From positions 3,724,001 to 3,788,000 of the forward strand of contig JAYJMM010000120.1 in assembly GCA_037349105.1 (NCBI GenBank): 64,000 bases of DNA. The letters run 5' to 3'. This stretch comes from Limnomonas spitsbergensis (Eukaryota; Chlorophyta; Chlorophyceae; Chlamydomonadales). This document shows positions 33,944-47,300 of the stretch, in pieces. The stretch's first letter is position 1, and each line of letters begins with the position of its first letter. A program made the translations under genes and the position numbers. The notes under the pieces are model-generated. The model did no database searches, was not told where the DNA came from, and worked only from the letters and a program-made list of their open reading frames with translations.

Positions 33944-35791
33944 TGTATCTGTATTAGTTTTGGAGCCAGGGGGGATGCAGATGATATACAGTTTATAAGC
34001 ACCCTCCATGTAAACCAGTACTTGCTGCCATGAAATCAGCGGATTCTACATCAGTGAGTGGCATGAGAATGCAACACGCAACGACACAAGTCCCTCTACC
34101 AGTAGTATTAATTATGTTACAAATAGTGTCAACACTCAACAGCACAACGCGTTCAAAACAACTTAGAGACAGACAGACAGAACTACGGTTACTGCGGCAC
34201 CACGCACAACAGCAACGGCACAGCAAAGACACCCTTAGATACAGGGAATGACAAAAACGCACACAAACTACAGCAATCTATATATGATGAGGTGCAAGTT
34301 AGTGAATGCACGCATGGTGTAAATGTCTTCATAAGTGACCACAGTTTGGGTGCATGCATGCAATTATAATGCTCAACAAGGGGAAGTTGTGGACACTCCC
34401 TGGTTGCTTACATGGGCATATTTTTAAGTCAATAACGTTACACCTCCGGGCCCGCTCAAAGCTCGGCCGCGTGGGCGCCCAACTGTTCAGAAGGGAGTAA
34501 AGAAGGAACTAAAAGGAAGAGAGAGGGAAAGGAACAAAAGGAGAGGCCGGGAAGGCAAAGAAGACCAAGTCCAACACCTGAGTTCCACTAGAGACTAGCC
34601 CTCAGTCAACAAAGCGTCTAAGAAAAGAAAAGTAAGCTTATCCCTTAAAAGCAAGCGTATACCATCCCTGCTCGGCCGCGAGGACGCCCCACTGATCAGA
34701 TGGGAGAAGAGAAGAAATTAAAAGGGGGCAAAAAAAGAAAAGGACCAAAAGGGAAGGCCGAAAAGGCAAACGAGACCGGTGCCTCAGAATCCCTAGAGAC
34801 TAATCCTCAACAATGCCCACAGCGCATTCCACAAAAGCACGTGCATCCCATCCCTGCTCAGCCTGGTACAGGTGGTGGAAGTTCGTGGCAGCGCCCGGAG
34901 GACCTGCCCACCCCCGCGTCTACCAGTTATACAGCTCTTTCTAAGACTGACTCAGATGGTTTCGGGGTGTGTCCATTGGAGCCAAACGCTCAGTGTCGGG
35001 GGGCAGGGGGTCATGTGGTCAAGCAACATTTTAGGATGTAAATGGACTCATGTTGGCAAGAAGGACACAGAGGTGCCGCTGCCAACCTCAACAGACATCA
35101 AGAAAAAAGATACGCAAAGCCATGTTCCTTTGGTCGCTAGCCAAGTGGCCATAGGCCTGTCAAGGTTTGGTCCACTTTCGTCTTGTGATGGCTACCCAGT
35201 CGTAGGTGGTCTATGTGCTAGAAAACTCTGATAGAGGCATTGAGGCATGCTCGTTCACAATGGCCAGGAGGCCTGAACTTGGCATGAACCCTTTTATACT
35301 GATGAGCAACAATGCTCGGCATGGTCCTTGTGCGCAGACTGAAGACATGTGATGATATTGGTCATTGATTACGATGTGGTCTAAAGTGGTGGGCTATGAC
35401 GTATGTGCCCTGGTCGGAATGTTATGATATCTCGATCCATGCATTGTGCCTTCATGTGTTATGCACTATTTTTACGCTATTTTTACAAAAGGGGTGCACT
35501 AAACTGAGCGTGCATTGCAAGATGTAAAATGCATGCATCCACAATGATGCTTGAAGCTGGGCGACTTTGCGCTTCCTGAACGCCTCGATTGAACAGCTAT
35601 TCGCTGCAGATTTCAGAACCCGTTTGAGAACCCCGTCAGATCTGCCGTATCGCCCCGGTAGAGGAGGGTGGGCGGGAGCCGCGCCCAGACTCACAAGCCT
35701 CAACGTACACTCCTTCGAAATGAAGAGCCCCGATCAACAAAAGGAGACACAAACAAGCACAAATTGTTATTTTTACAGCAGTTAGGTCAGC
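33944..35791. other. Intergenic region between BRO1 and EF-hand-like genes
   Basis: Contains the second copy of the 77-bp dispersed repeat and its tandem derivatives (34432-34830). I find no other supported exon. A frame at 34700-35041 is Lys-rich and lies inside the repeated block, so it is not annotated as a gene. Confidence 0.5.
34432..34830. repeat. Dispersed 77-bp repeat, copy 2, in a tandem block
   Basis: 34432-34508 is nearly identical to 11054-11130. The segment from CTCGGCCGCG through AGGCAAA then CTAGAGACTA is repeated, diverged, at 34670-34810, so the block is a local duplication of about 200 bp. Confidence 0.7.
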
Positions 35792-37414
35792 ATGTCATTG
35801 TTCGGACTCACGACGCTCGGCCCCAAGGATGCCATCCATGACGGCTCCGCCCCTCACAACGTGTACACCTTCCATGAAATAGACACAGAGGCATACGAGG
35901 AAGCGTTCAGCAAGTACCTGCTGGGCGCCAACTCCCAAATGGCTTCAATCCTGGAGGTGGACGGGGACGCGTGCGTGCTCCGTGCCTCCCTAGGGGACAT
36001 GCTGCGAGTGCTACTAGGGCGGCAACCGCGCAAACATGAACTAGACGCCTGGTTCACCTCGCTCGACTTCGACCGAAGTGCCATCCTAGGCATTGATGAG
36101 TACAGGTGGGTCACGTCACATCGACATCAGCGTTTATCTGTCAGGGACACCGCACACTGATGAAAGCAAGAGAGCCTGCATTCGGCGTGGCTTCGGGGAA
36201 GTACAGGTTGAACGGGGCGTCCTAGCCTAGGCCGCACGTCACACCTTTCACGGCATTTCGTGATGGAATTGACTTCAGGCCCATCTACGCACTCAGGGAT
36301 CCGGCCCACACCTTGCCCGTGACTCATCTCAGACCTGGTGTGTCCTGGAGGGGTAAACTATCAGCTCCCAGCACTCCAGCCCCCAGAAGCCTGGGTGTCC
36401 CACTTGTGCCGAGCAGCAGAGCCTTGACCTGAGCCACCCATCGCACACCACTGCGAGGGCCATGCAGTGGCACAACTCCTCCATTCAGGCACGGATACAC
36501 GCAGCATGTGATCTTGCATGCATGCATGCATGCATGCATGTGATCTTGCATGCATGCATGCATGCATGCATGCGCGCCACATCTGGATTTTTGAAATCCA
36601 GTGGAGCATCACATTTGAAGCTCCAGCTGACTCTAAGAACCCACACGTCATGCTCCAGGTTTAATGCATGAAAAGACCCCGACAAGCAGGGCATGTCAAT
36701 GACACAGCACCATGTACATCTCTGGGCCCTGCTCAAAAAGGCTCGGTCGCGTAGCTGTGAAAACCGGTCCTGTGGTATCGAGACTGGCAACCCCTGCCTG
36801 CACCGTTGATCCTCCCATGCTCCTGTTGCTGCTGATGCTATCGCAGATCATGTGTGGCCCGGCTTATAGATTTCAGCGGCACACCTCAGCTGGCCAAGGA
36901 GCACACCTCGTTCGGGCAACTCAACGAGAGCTGGAGACGGCACACACGCGTCGGCTACGAGATCCAGCGAACTAACAAGGGACCTATGACCAACAACCAA
37001 GAGATCGGTGAGGACATGGCGTGAATTAGAGCTATGCCCTGGGTGGGATCATGCCTGTGAGGCTGTCTTGCTGGCTACCGCAAGTTGCTGCCCATTCATT
37101 CTTCAGTTACGTTCATGTAGGCCACTAGGCCAGAGCAGGAAGTTGGAAAGCGAATTTGAAAAGCTCTGGAGCATTTAAGTCTGCCCACTGCCCCTATCAA
37201 TATCTTTCGCTTCACAATTAAGACTGTCCAACTGAACGTGTGCTCTGTGTGTGGCCCCTCTCCCCTAGGCTGGCACTCGCTCAAGCCGGGGCCTAAGGAA
37301 CGCATCTACGAGGGGCTCAGCCAGACAGATGTCACTCGTGGGGAGGGACGCAATGCAGCGGACTACTACGGGCATCTCATCTGTGGCAAGTTCGACAGAT
37401 ACACCAAGAAATAA
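35792..37414 (+). CDS. Small protein with EF-hand-like loop, 196 residues
   Basis: Three exons with matching phases: 35792-36105, 36877-37007 and 37269-37414 (TAA). The protein starts MSLFGLTTLGPKDAI, then has a helical segment (YEEAFSKYLLG), a helix LGDMLRVLLGRQPRKHELDAWF, and an EF-hand-like loop LDFDRSAILGIDEY. Calcium-ligand positions are only partly conserved. The C-terminal half is basic and polar (SWRRHTRVGYEIQR, then RGEGRNAADYYGHL) and lacks a known fold signature. The style recalls small axonemal or flagella-associated proteins of algae, but that is a guess. The compact introns contrast with its neighbours. The CAG just upstream of the ATG may end a 5' UTR intron. It is convergent with the OSCA-like gene. 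Confidence 0.75.
36515..36574. repeat. TGCA tetranucleotide repeat, duplicated
   Basis: Two runs of CATG/TGCA units, each preceded by TGATCTTGCATGCATG, lie in intron 1 of the EF-hand-like gene. Confidence 0.85.
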
Positions 37415-38307
37415 CGACCGAGAGGAGAGCGAGGTCATCCCTGTCATAGTATAGCTTGTAGCTAGGTAATACCAGTAGCGCAACTCAAGACTGTGCTCCG
37501 CCCTGTCATGGCGGACACAGGCTTGCCTCCAGGCGGACACAGGCCTGGATGCCAGCCAGGACGTGAGCTGGGAGGAGTAGACAACAGATTTACAGTTATG
37601 TTATGATGACCTGTATAAACAAGAACACGGGTGTTGGATAGTCCGTCTAGAAGGCCCCAGGGCAGGGCCTCAGGCAATTCAAGGTGCCATCATTCATAAG
37701 GCTGATGAGAAGCTCGTGAGTGTGGTGTTCAGGTTAAATAGTTAGCCAGCCACTGCAAAATTACTTGTTCAAGTCTCGTGTAAAAAAGTTTCAGCTGCAA
37801 AGACAACACTCCGTGCCATGGCAACAATTCACGAACAGAGACAGGACACCATCCCCCACTGAACGTCAAAGAGGGTACAATTCGATAATACACACATTAC
37901 TAGACAACTCCATTAACAAGAGAGTCGCCTCTTGCGCTGGTAAGTCCACTTGCTGTTCCATAGAGTCAGTAACCACAGCGGTATGCAAGCAAAGGTACAC
38001 AATTCCTTCAAAGGTACACAAAGGTACACAATTCCTTCCTCACAACTGCATTTGCTTGCATCTACGCCCAAGGGGAGTCCAGAACAGAAACCCACGCTTC
38101 CACCTGGCTTCCACTGCCTAGTTCAAAGGACAGCGCAACATTCCTTTAGCCTGTTTTTTGTGTGCACGTGTAAAAAATAGTTTAAGGCCCCAAGACTGAT
38201 CAGCAAATCCTCCTAATAGACCTCGCTGGCTGTCTCCAAACCCTCCCAGCAAATGCATTCCTCTCCCCGCAGTCCCACCAGCTCCCCTTCCGCTTCTCTT
38301 TCCCGCC
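37415..38307. other. Intergenic region between convergent genes
   Basis: No exon is seen. The segment 37940-38060 (CTTGCTGTTCCATAGAGTC, then CACAATTCCTTCCTCACAAC) resembles the 41-bp array and its right flank at 39430-40010, so a related repeat has spread here. Confidence 0.5.
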
Positions 38308-41300
38308 TCAAACCTTCCTCCCGGTGCCGCTGCCGCCGCCCGGACCGACGTCAAATTTGACTCTGTTCTCAGCTGCCTTGGGAGGACTCGAGGAGGAAAA
38401 GGACTTCTTCCCAGCCCTACCGTCAGGAGCACTCACGCCCTGGATGCTGTCTTTTCTACTTTCTCTTCTGCCTCCCCCCCTGGGATTCGCACCACCGGGC
38501 CCGCTCCTCTCCGCACCCTTGTCCCTGACAGCGTCCTCCCGAGCCTTAGGTGCCAGCCACTGCGTCAGCAGGCCCATCCAGGACTTGCGCTGAGGCTGGG
38601 CACTACCTGAGCTGCCAGCAGTGCGTGGCGAGACGGCGCCGCTGGGTGACCTCTGGACGTCCACCGGGACGCCGTTGGCTAGGGCAGCCTCAATGTCATC
38701 ATCGCCAGCCTCCTCAGCACTGACATACCCCTGCGCTCGGGGGAAGGGCTCAGGGCTAAGTATTAAGTGTGAAGGAGTTCAGTGTCTAGGGTTCAGTGTC
38801 CAACGTTTAGGGTTCAGTGTCAAGGGTGTAATGTGCAGGGTAACTGGCACAGTGTTTAGGGTTGAGGGTACAGCCCCCCCTTACATCCTCCTTCAGGGCC
38901 TCCTTTTTGCAGCTACAGCACTACAGCACTACAGCACGCCTTGGCCTACTTTATGAGCACTACAGCAGTACAGCACGCCTTGACCCACTTATTAAGCACC
39001 AGAGCACGCCTTGGCTCACCTCATTAGCACTACAGCACTCAACTCTGGCTTGGTTAAAAGCTGCTAGGAGCCCTAGCCAACCCTCACTTCCGCCCTCCTA
39101 CTCCACTACAGCCTGTTATTTTGCAGCTACAGCATGTCTGGCGAGCAGGTCGCTTAAGAGCCGACAGTTGATCCCCTCCCCTCTCCCCCTCTCCCCCCCC
39201 CCCTCCCTCCCTCCCTCTCCCCCCTCTCTACCTCAGCCTCCAGCGCCCGCTCAATGTCCTCGACCTTCTCCCCATCAATGCGACGGCTGGCGAATTCTGC
39301 CTCGCGCAGCAACTCATCGATGTCACCCTCATGCACCTGCCGCGGTCAAAGGGGGCGGGCAGGCACTCAGGTGTGGACACACACATAGCTAAGCAACCCA
39401 AACCTCCATAGACCACACTCGTTGGTAAATCCTCATGCTGTTCCATGGAGGTCGTACCCACAATGGTAAATCCTCATGCTGTTCCATGGAGGTCGTACCC
39501 ACAATGGTAAATCCTCATGCTGTTCCATGGAGGTCGTACCCACAATGGTAAATCCTCATGCTGTTCCATGGAGGTCGTACCCACAATGGTATATCCTCAT
39601 GCTGTTCCATGGAGGTCGTACCCACAATGGTAAATCCTCATGCTGTTCCATGGAGGTCGTACCCACAATGGTAAATCCTCATGCTGTTCCATGGAGGTCG
39701 TACCCACAATGGTAAATCCTCATGCTGTTCCATGGAGGTCGTACCCACAATGGTAAATCCTCATGCTGTTCCATGGAGGTCGTACCCACAATGGTAAATC
39801 CTCATGCTGTTCCATGGAGGTCGTACCCACAATGGTAAATCCTCATGCTGTTCCATGGAGGTCGTACCCACAATGGTAAATCCTCATGCTGTTCCATGGA
39901 GGTCGTACCCACAATGGTATATCCTCATGCTGTTCCATGGAGGTCGTACCCACAATGGTATATCACCGTATATGCATGCACAGGCAAACGAAATACCTTC
40001 CTCACAACTGCAGGCTTAGATCGCAGCCAAGATTCCATTTTCCATGGACAGGGAGGGATACCAGGCGCAAAGACACAGTCATTCCTTCAAATCACACAGA
40101 CATTCCATACATGATGCGTGGACGATGAAAATAGCCGGGTTCCAGGTTTTCATCAGACAGTAGATTTTCCCCGGGCGTGAGGAGCAGGCATGTGGGCGTA
40201 CATCGTGCTGTACACCCACCTTGAAAACCGGCGACAGGAACATGTCCCTGATTTCCTGCAGCTCCTCCGGCGTCACCTTCCCGCTGCCCTTCTCAGCCTG
40301 CGCAACACCACAAGCAACCGCCAAATGTCAGCTGATAGCCTGAACCCTAAACCCTAAGCAACCGCCAGTTGTCAGTTGGCGGCCCCAACCTTGAACCCCC
40401 AGCACCCTGAGGTCAAAGCACATGTCAGTCGCCTGTCTGAGTAATTTAATTCAATCACACTGAAGGTAGCCGGGCAGCACACACCTGATCCTTGAGGTCG
40501 AGCATGGCCGCATCAGGTTAAGGATTTAGAGTTTGGGGCAACAGGGGTGCGCAGTGATGCCAGGGTTTAGGGGTTATGGCAACAGAGGTACGTAGAAGTA
40601 CCTGATCCTTGAGGTCCAACATGGCCGCATCAGGTTAAGGGTTTAGGGGTTATGGCAACAGAGGTACGTAGCAGTACCTGATCCTTGAGGTCCAGCATGG
40701 CCGCATCAGGTTAAGGGTTTAGGGGTTATGGCAACAGAGGTACGTAGCAGTACCTGATCCTTGAGGTCCAACATGGCCGCATCAGGTTAAGGGTTTAGGG
40801 GTTATGGCAACAGAGGTACGTAGCAGTACCTGATCCTTGAGGTCCAGCATGGCCGCATCGTGCACCGACAGCAACTGCCACGGCCGACTGAAGGTGTAGT
40901 ACACAGCCGCGTGGAACACAGCCGTGGAGAAGATGGCCGGGATGATGAGCAGGCCCAAGGTGAACTTCTTGATGACCAGAAGCACGATCATGAAGAGCTG
41001 CATCAGGTACAGCGATATCATGAACTGATGAAACACCTGCGGAGGGGAGAGAGAGGGAGGGGGGGGGGGGGAAGGCAATGAGGTGGGCAACCGGAGAGAG
41101 GGGGCGAAGGGACGGGGCCAAACTTGGACTTCCTGTCTTTTCGAACTAAAGCTTCAGGTGCCAGGAAGCAGCAGACCGAAATTGCGCTGCTGAATCCTTT
41201 GCCGAAAGTGTTATTCGGTGTATGCGTGCAGGCTGTAATAACAACAAAATGAAATGCTCACATTTGTACATACGGGTATACTGGCACCGTTTTTAATATG

Positions 41301-44300
41301 CATACTTCATACCGGTATTTGTTTATTAAACAGTGCTAGCTACACAAACATCATTACTGCATGACCAGCTTTTGCCCCTGATGTGATCCCCTGTACTATA
41401 TCAAAAGTGCTTCAGCCACACTTCAGCTAAGTCATGCGCCCATTAGGGTTTGGTCCCGCTCGAACCAGATGTGGCCGCCCGGCGCCCCCCCCCCCCCCCC
41501 CTGCAGGTGCCCATGGATTGGTCCAAACTGCCCCAGATGGGAACCACTCAATGTGGCCCAGATCCTGCCACCCAAAGGGTAGCCTTGCTGCTTGGGCCAT
41601 CGGTCACAGGACAGTCGTTGTTCGGTCACAGGATTAAATAAGTACTGAAGCACTGAAACTCACCGCGACCTAAGTCCACACTCACCGTGACCTACATCCA
41701 CACTCACTGTGACCTACATCCGCAATCACTTTGATCTAGATCCACACTCACTGTGACCTAGATCCACACACACCTTGGCCTAGATCCACACTCACCGTGA
41801 CCTACATCCACACCCACCATGACCTAGATCCATAATCACTGTGACCTAGATCCACACCCACCATGACCTACATCCACACCCACCATGACCTATATCCAAC
41901 CTCGCCATGACCTAGATCCACACCCACCATGACCTAGATCCACACACACCATGACCTAGATCCACACCCACCATGACCTAGATCCACAACCACCATGACC
42001 TATATCCAACCTCGCCATGACCTAGATCCACACCCACCATGACCTAGATCCACACCCACCATGACCTAGATCCACACTCACCATGACCAAGATCCACACT
42101 CGCCATGATCTAGATCCACACTCACCATGACCTAGATCCACACTCACCATGACCTATATCCACACTCACCATGACCTAGATCCACACTCACCATGACCTA
42201 GATCCACACTCACCATGACCTAGATCCACACTCACCATGGCCTAGATCCACACTCACCGTGGCCCAGATCCTGCCGCCTGACTGGTACCGCTGTTTGAAG
42301 ACATACAGGACGTTGTACCGCTGCGTCAGGATGGCCAGCATGAAGAAGAGGAGCACGGTGGGCGCAATGATGGGGTTGATGATGGAGTACATGAGACCCA
42401 GGAAGAAGGCTGTCGGACACACAGGGTGGCGGTGATGGAGGATGAGAGGGGGAAGGAGTGAGAGGTGGGGGCGGTCACAAGATTCAGTGGCATGCCAATG
42501 TCTGTTCAAACAGAAGGTGTCCTGCACCAGCACGTCTGCCCCCGCACTGTCCATTTCTGTCTTCTCAAGCCAGCGGCTTGAAGTCCACTCACATGGCCCT
42601 TTCGGAAACAGGCTTTTGAGTGTTAGTGCCGCAACAGCGCAACTCCAACTCATAACCTGCATCTAAAAACAGGTGGCTCTCCGTGTCTATCACAAAGCGT
42701 ACCAGACCACCTGTGGGGGGTCGCCAAGCAACCACCACAGCCCCAACAACAACCAAACCATGACCGTTAAGTAAAGAGCGGTGGCTCTTATGCATCCTGT
42801 AGTAAGTGAGTGTCGGCCCGAGGTCCCTAAACCCTTCAACCCTAAGTAGTGGCCCTCACCCATCATGTAGTAGGGGAGTGTTGGCCCGAGGTCTTGGTAC
42901 TGTTCCGACCAGAGCCTGGCCCTGGCCCGGGGTGTCGAGGCGGAGCTGGAGAGCACCCAGAAGAGGATGAGGCTGAAGAGGCGCATGAACCGGATGGCCT
43001 CCTTGCCGATGCCTGGGATTTCAAGGCGGGGAGCAAGTTTTAACTCACTGGTATTGGGAGTTGGCATTCGAATTCATGCATCACTCTGATATATTCTACA
43101 GATGATTGCCCCTATGGCTGATGAGGCGTATGGACCTGATGGCCTCCTCGCCGATGCCTGCGATTCCAAGACGGGAAAAAGGTTTCAACGCCCTTGGCAT
43201 TGAATTTGGTGACGCGTTCGATTTCGAGACTCCCATGCAAAAACTGTGATTGATGAAATAAATGATTGCCCCCTCGCCGTTGCTTGCAGAACACCAGGAA
43301 GGAAGGTTGAGGTTCTTGGAAGTTGGAAGAGTTTGTTTTTGGGGGGGAGGGGACAGTTTGGCGTTATTTAGGGATAGTTGGGGGGCAGGTTATTTGAGGG
43401 AGCTCAACCTTCATTCCATTTGCATCATGGTGTACAGCCAAGCAGGCCCATATGAACCCTATGAGTGCCGCCTTGTCTTTAGGCCTGCGAAGGGCAAACG
43501 CATGAGGGGAGGGCGGGCTTCCGGCTTCCCCCACCGCGTTGATAGAGGTGGTGTTCAAGGTCTCTTGCAGGCGCAAGTCCTCAGCCACCTTCGGCAGGCT
43601 GCTGGGCAGCCGGCACCGGGGACCAAACAGGAACCAAACCCTAAACCTCAAACCCAAAACCTTGACCTGCCCTCGGCGGGCGGCCCAAGCAGGAGAGTTG
43701 CACTGGAGCTCTTCTGCCGCAGAACAGAATGTAGCTGAATTTTAGCTGACACCCTCCTATATAGACAGTGTGGACACGTACTTCACCCATACCTCAGATT
43801 GCCACCTGCATTCCCGGCCGTTGGGGAGTAGGTCATGAAGGTGGCAATCTGAGGGATGGGTTAAGCCCGTGAAGGGTGGGTGGTATAAGATTTAGGGCAA
43901 ACGGTGAAGGGTTTGGGGCAAATGGTGAAGGGCTCCTGGTTCAGCGCAAACGATTTACAATTTAGGCTGTTTACCTGCAGTCAGGATGTAGGTGATTAAG
44001 GAGGTGGTGGTCTGCGGGATGGCTACAGGGGAAGCGACTCGGGGTTTAGGGTCCATAATTTAGGGTTTAGGGCCCATGGTTCAGGGTTTAGAGCCCATGG
44101 TTCAGGATAGGCGGCTTACCTGCAGTCAGGATGTAGGTGATGAAGAAGGTGGCGGTCTGCGGGATGGCAACCCCCAGGGCGCTGAGCAGCTGGGTAGGGT
44201 TCTGCACGATCTGTTGGAACTGGTTGATGAAGGTGCCCGCAATCATGTCGAAGATAAACACGACCACCACCTTGGGGGGCAAGCAAAAGGGGACACATTG

Positions 44301-47300
44301 CTTTGTAGCGTTTCAGGCTTTCAGCTACACTTCAGCTACCCTTGAGAAAACATTAGCTACATCATGGCCTACTGCCGTTCCCTGCATGATCCCTTGGAAA
44401 TGGACTGATGGATGTGCCTGCCATCAGCTGTCAAATAAACGGCCTCCACTTGGGGGGGAAAAGCCGAGGGCGCACGCCCTTTTAGAGCGCTCCAACTTCA
44501 CCTCAGCCACATCATGGCGTATGGGCGGGTGTTACACGATCTGTTGGGGCCGGTGGATCCAGGTGCACAGGGTCATGTTACAAAGAAATGGCCATGGCCA
44601 GGAAAATGGCACCCCAAGGGAAGAGGTACGAGATCAGAAGCGAGCCGAATAACAGAAGTGTGGGGTGCCAACTGCCTAGCAGTCAAAGTGTGGGGTGCCA
44701 ACTGCCTAGCAGTCAAAGTATGGGGTGCCAACTGCCTAGCAGTCAAAGTATGGGGTGCCAACTGCCTAGCAGTCAAAGTATGGGGTGCCAACTGCCTAGC
44801 AGTCAAAGTATGGGGTGCCAACTGCCTAGCAGTCAAAGTGTGGGGTGCCAACTGCCTAGCAGTCAAAGTGTGGGGTGCCAACTGCCTAGCAGTCAAAGTG
44901 TGGGGTGCCAACTGCCTAGCAGTCAAAGTGTGGGGTGCCAACTGCCTAGCAGTCAAAGTATGGGGTGCCAACTGCCTAGCAGTCAAAGTATGGGGTGCCA
45001 ACTGCCTAGCAGTCAAAGTGTGGGGTGCCAACTGCCTAGCAGTCAAAGTGTGGGGTGCCAACTGCCTAGCAGTCAAAGTATGGGGTGCCAACTGCCTAGC
45101 AGTCAAAGTATGGGGTGCCAACTGCCTAGCAGTCAAAGTATGGGGTGCCAACTGCCTAGCAGTCAAAGTATGGGGTGCCAACTGCCTAGCAGTCAAAGTA
45201 TGGGGTGCCAACTGCCTAGCAGTCAAAGTATGGGGTGCCAACTGCCTAGCAGTCAAAGTATGGGGTGCCAACTGCCTAGCAGTCAAAGTATGGGGTGCCA
45301 ACTGCCTAGCAGTCAAAGTATGGGGTGCCAACTGCCTAGCAGTCAAAGTATGGGGTGCCAACTGCCTAGCAGTCAAAGTATGGGGTGCCAACTGCCTAGC
45401 AGTCAAAGTATGGGGTGCCAACTGCCTAGCAGTCAAAGTATGGGGTGCCAACTGCCTAGCAGTCAAAGTATGGGGTGCCAACTGCCTAGCAGTCAAAGTA
45501 TGGGGTGCCAACTGCCTAGCAGTCAAAGTATGGGGTGCCAACTGCCTAGCAGTCAAAGTATGGGGTGCCAACTGCCTAGCAGTCAAAGTATGGGGTGCCA
45601 ACTGCCTAGCAGTCAAAGTATGGGGTGCCAACTGCCTAGCAGTCAAAGTATGGGGTGCCAACTGCCTAGCAGTCAAAGTGTGGGGTGCCAACTGCCTAGC
45701 AGTCAAAGTGTGGGGTGCCAACTGCCTAGCAGTCAAAGTATGGGGTGCCAACTGCCTAGCAGTCAAAGTATGGGGTGCCAACTGCCTAGCAGTCAAAGTA
45801 TGGGGTGCCAACTGCCTAGCAGTCAAAGTATGGGGTGCCAACTGCCTAGCAGTCAAAGTATGGGGTGCCAACTGCCTAGCAGTCAAAGTATGGGGTGCCA
45901 ACTGCCTAGCAGTCAAAGTATGGGGTGCCAACTGCCTAGCAGTCAAAGTATGGGGTGCCAACTGCCTAGCAGTCAAAGTATGGGGTGCCAACTGCCTAGC
46001 AGTCAAAGTATGGGGTGCCAACTGCCTAGCAGTCAAAGTATGGGGTGCCAACTGCCTAGCAGTCAAAGTATGGGGTGCCAACTGCCTAGCAGTCAAAGTA
46101 TGGGGTGCCAACTGCCTAGCAGTCAAAGTATGCCCTCCCCCCTGGTGGGTTGAAGGTAAACGATGAAGGGTAAACTGTTAAATATTAACGTTTTAGGTTT
46201 CACAGAGAAGGGTGAGGGGTTCAATGTTAAGGGGGTAGGGTTGACGGTGACGGTGAAGGGTGAACTGCTACATGTATATGGTTTAAGGTTAACAGTAACA
46301 GGGTACGGGGTACCGATTTAGGCTCAAGTTTCTTTCCCTCGATGATTGCTCTCAGGGCCCCCTCTGGCCCTCAGGGGTTTAGGGTTAAGGGTTTAGCTCA
46401 CTCTACACCTCCCCTCCTAGCGCCCCACTCTACCCCTCCCCTCCTAGGGTCCCACTCTACCCCCTCCCCTCCTAGGGTCCCACTCTACCCCCTCCCCTCC
46501 TAGGGCCTCACTCTTACCCCCTCCCCTCCTAGGGCCCCACTCTACCCCCTCCCTTCCTAGGGCCCCACTCTACCCCCTCCCCTCCTAGGGCCCCACTCTA
46601 CGCCATCCCCACCTAGGGCCCCACTCTATCCCCTCCCCTCCTATGGCCCCACTCTACCCCTCCCCACCTAGGGCCCCACTCTACCCCCTCCCCTCCTATG
46701 GCCCCACTCTACCCCTCCCCACCTAGGGCCCCACTCTACCCCCTCCCCTCCTAGGGCCCCACTCTACCCCCTCCCCTCCTAGGGCCCCACTCTACCCCCT
46801 CCCCTCCTAGGGCCCCACTCTACCCCCTCCCCTCCTAGGACCCCACTCTACCCCCTCCCCTCCTAGGGCCCCACTCTACCCCCTCCCCTCCCAGGGCCCC
46901 ACTCTACCCCCTCCCTTCCTAGGGCCCCACTCTACCCCCTCCCCTCCTAGGGCCCCACTATACCCCCTCCCCTCCCAGGGCCCCACTCTACCCCCTCCCC
47001 TCCAAGGGCCCTACTCTACCCCCTCCCCTCCCAGGGCCCCACTCTACCCCCTCCCCTCCCAGGGCCCCACTCTACCCCCTCCCCTCCTAGGGCCCCACTC
47101 TACCCCCTCCCCTCCTAGGGCCTCACTCTTACCCCCTCCCCTCCTAGGGCCCCACTCTACCCCCTCCCCTCCTAGGGCCCCACTCTACCCCCTCCCCTCC
47201 TAGGGCCCCACTCTACCCCCTCCCCTCCTAGGGCCCCACTCTACCCCCTCCCCTCCTAGGGCCTCACTCTACCCCCTCCCCTCCTAGGGCCCCACTATAC

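Noticed and set aside
34700..35041. 113-codon Lys-rich frame
   Set aside because: Lies in a locally duplicated dispersed repeat and has no family resemblance.
44514..46166. Frames of 517-550 codons repeating a 10-residue peptide
   Set aside because: Period-30 satellite with no stop; present in three frames on two strands, inside an OSCA-like intron.
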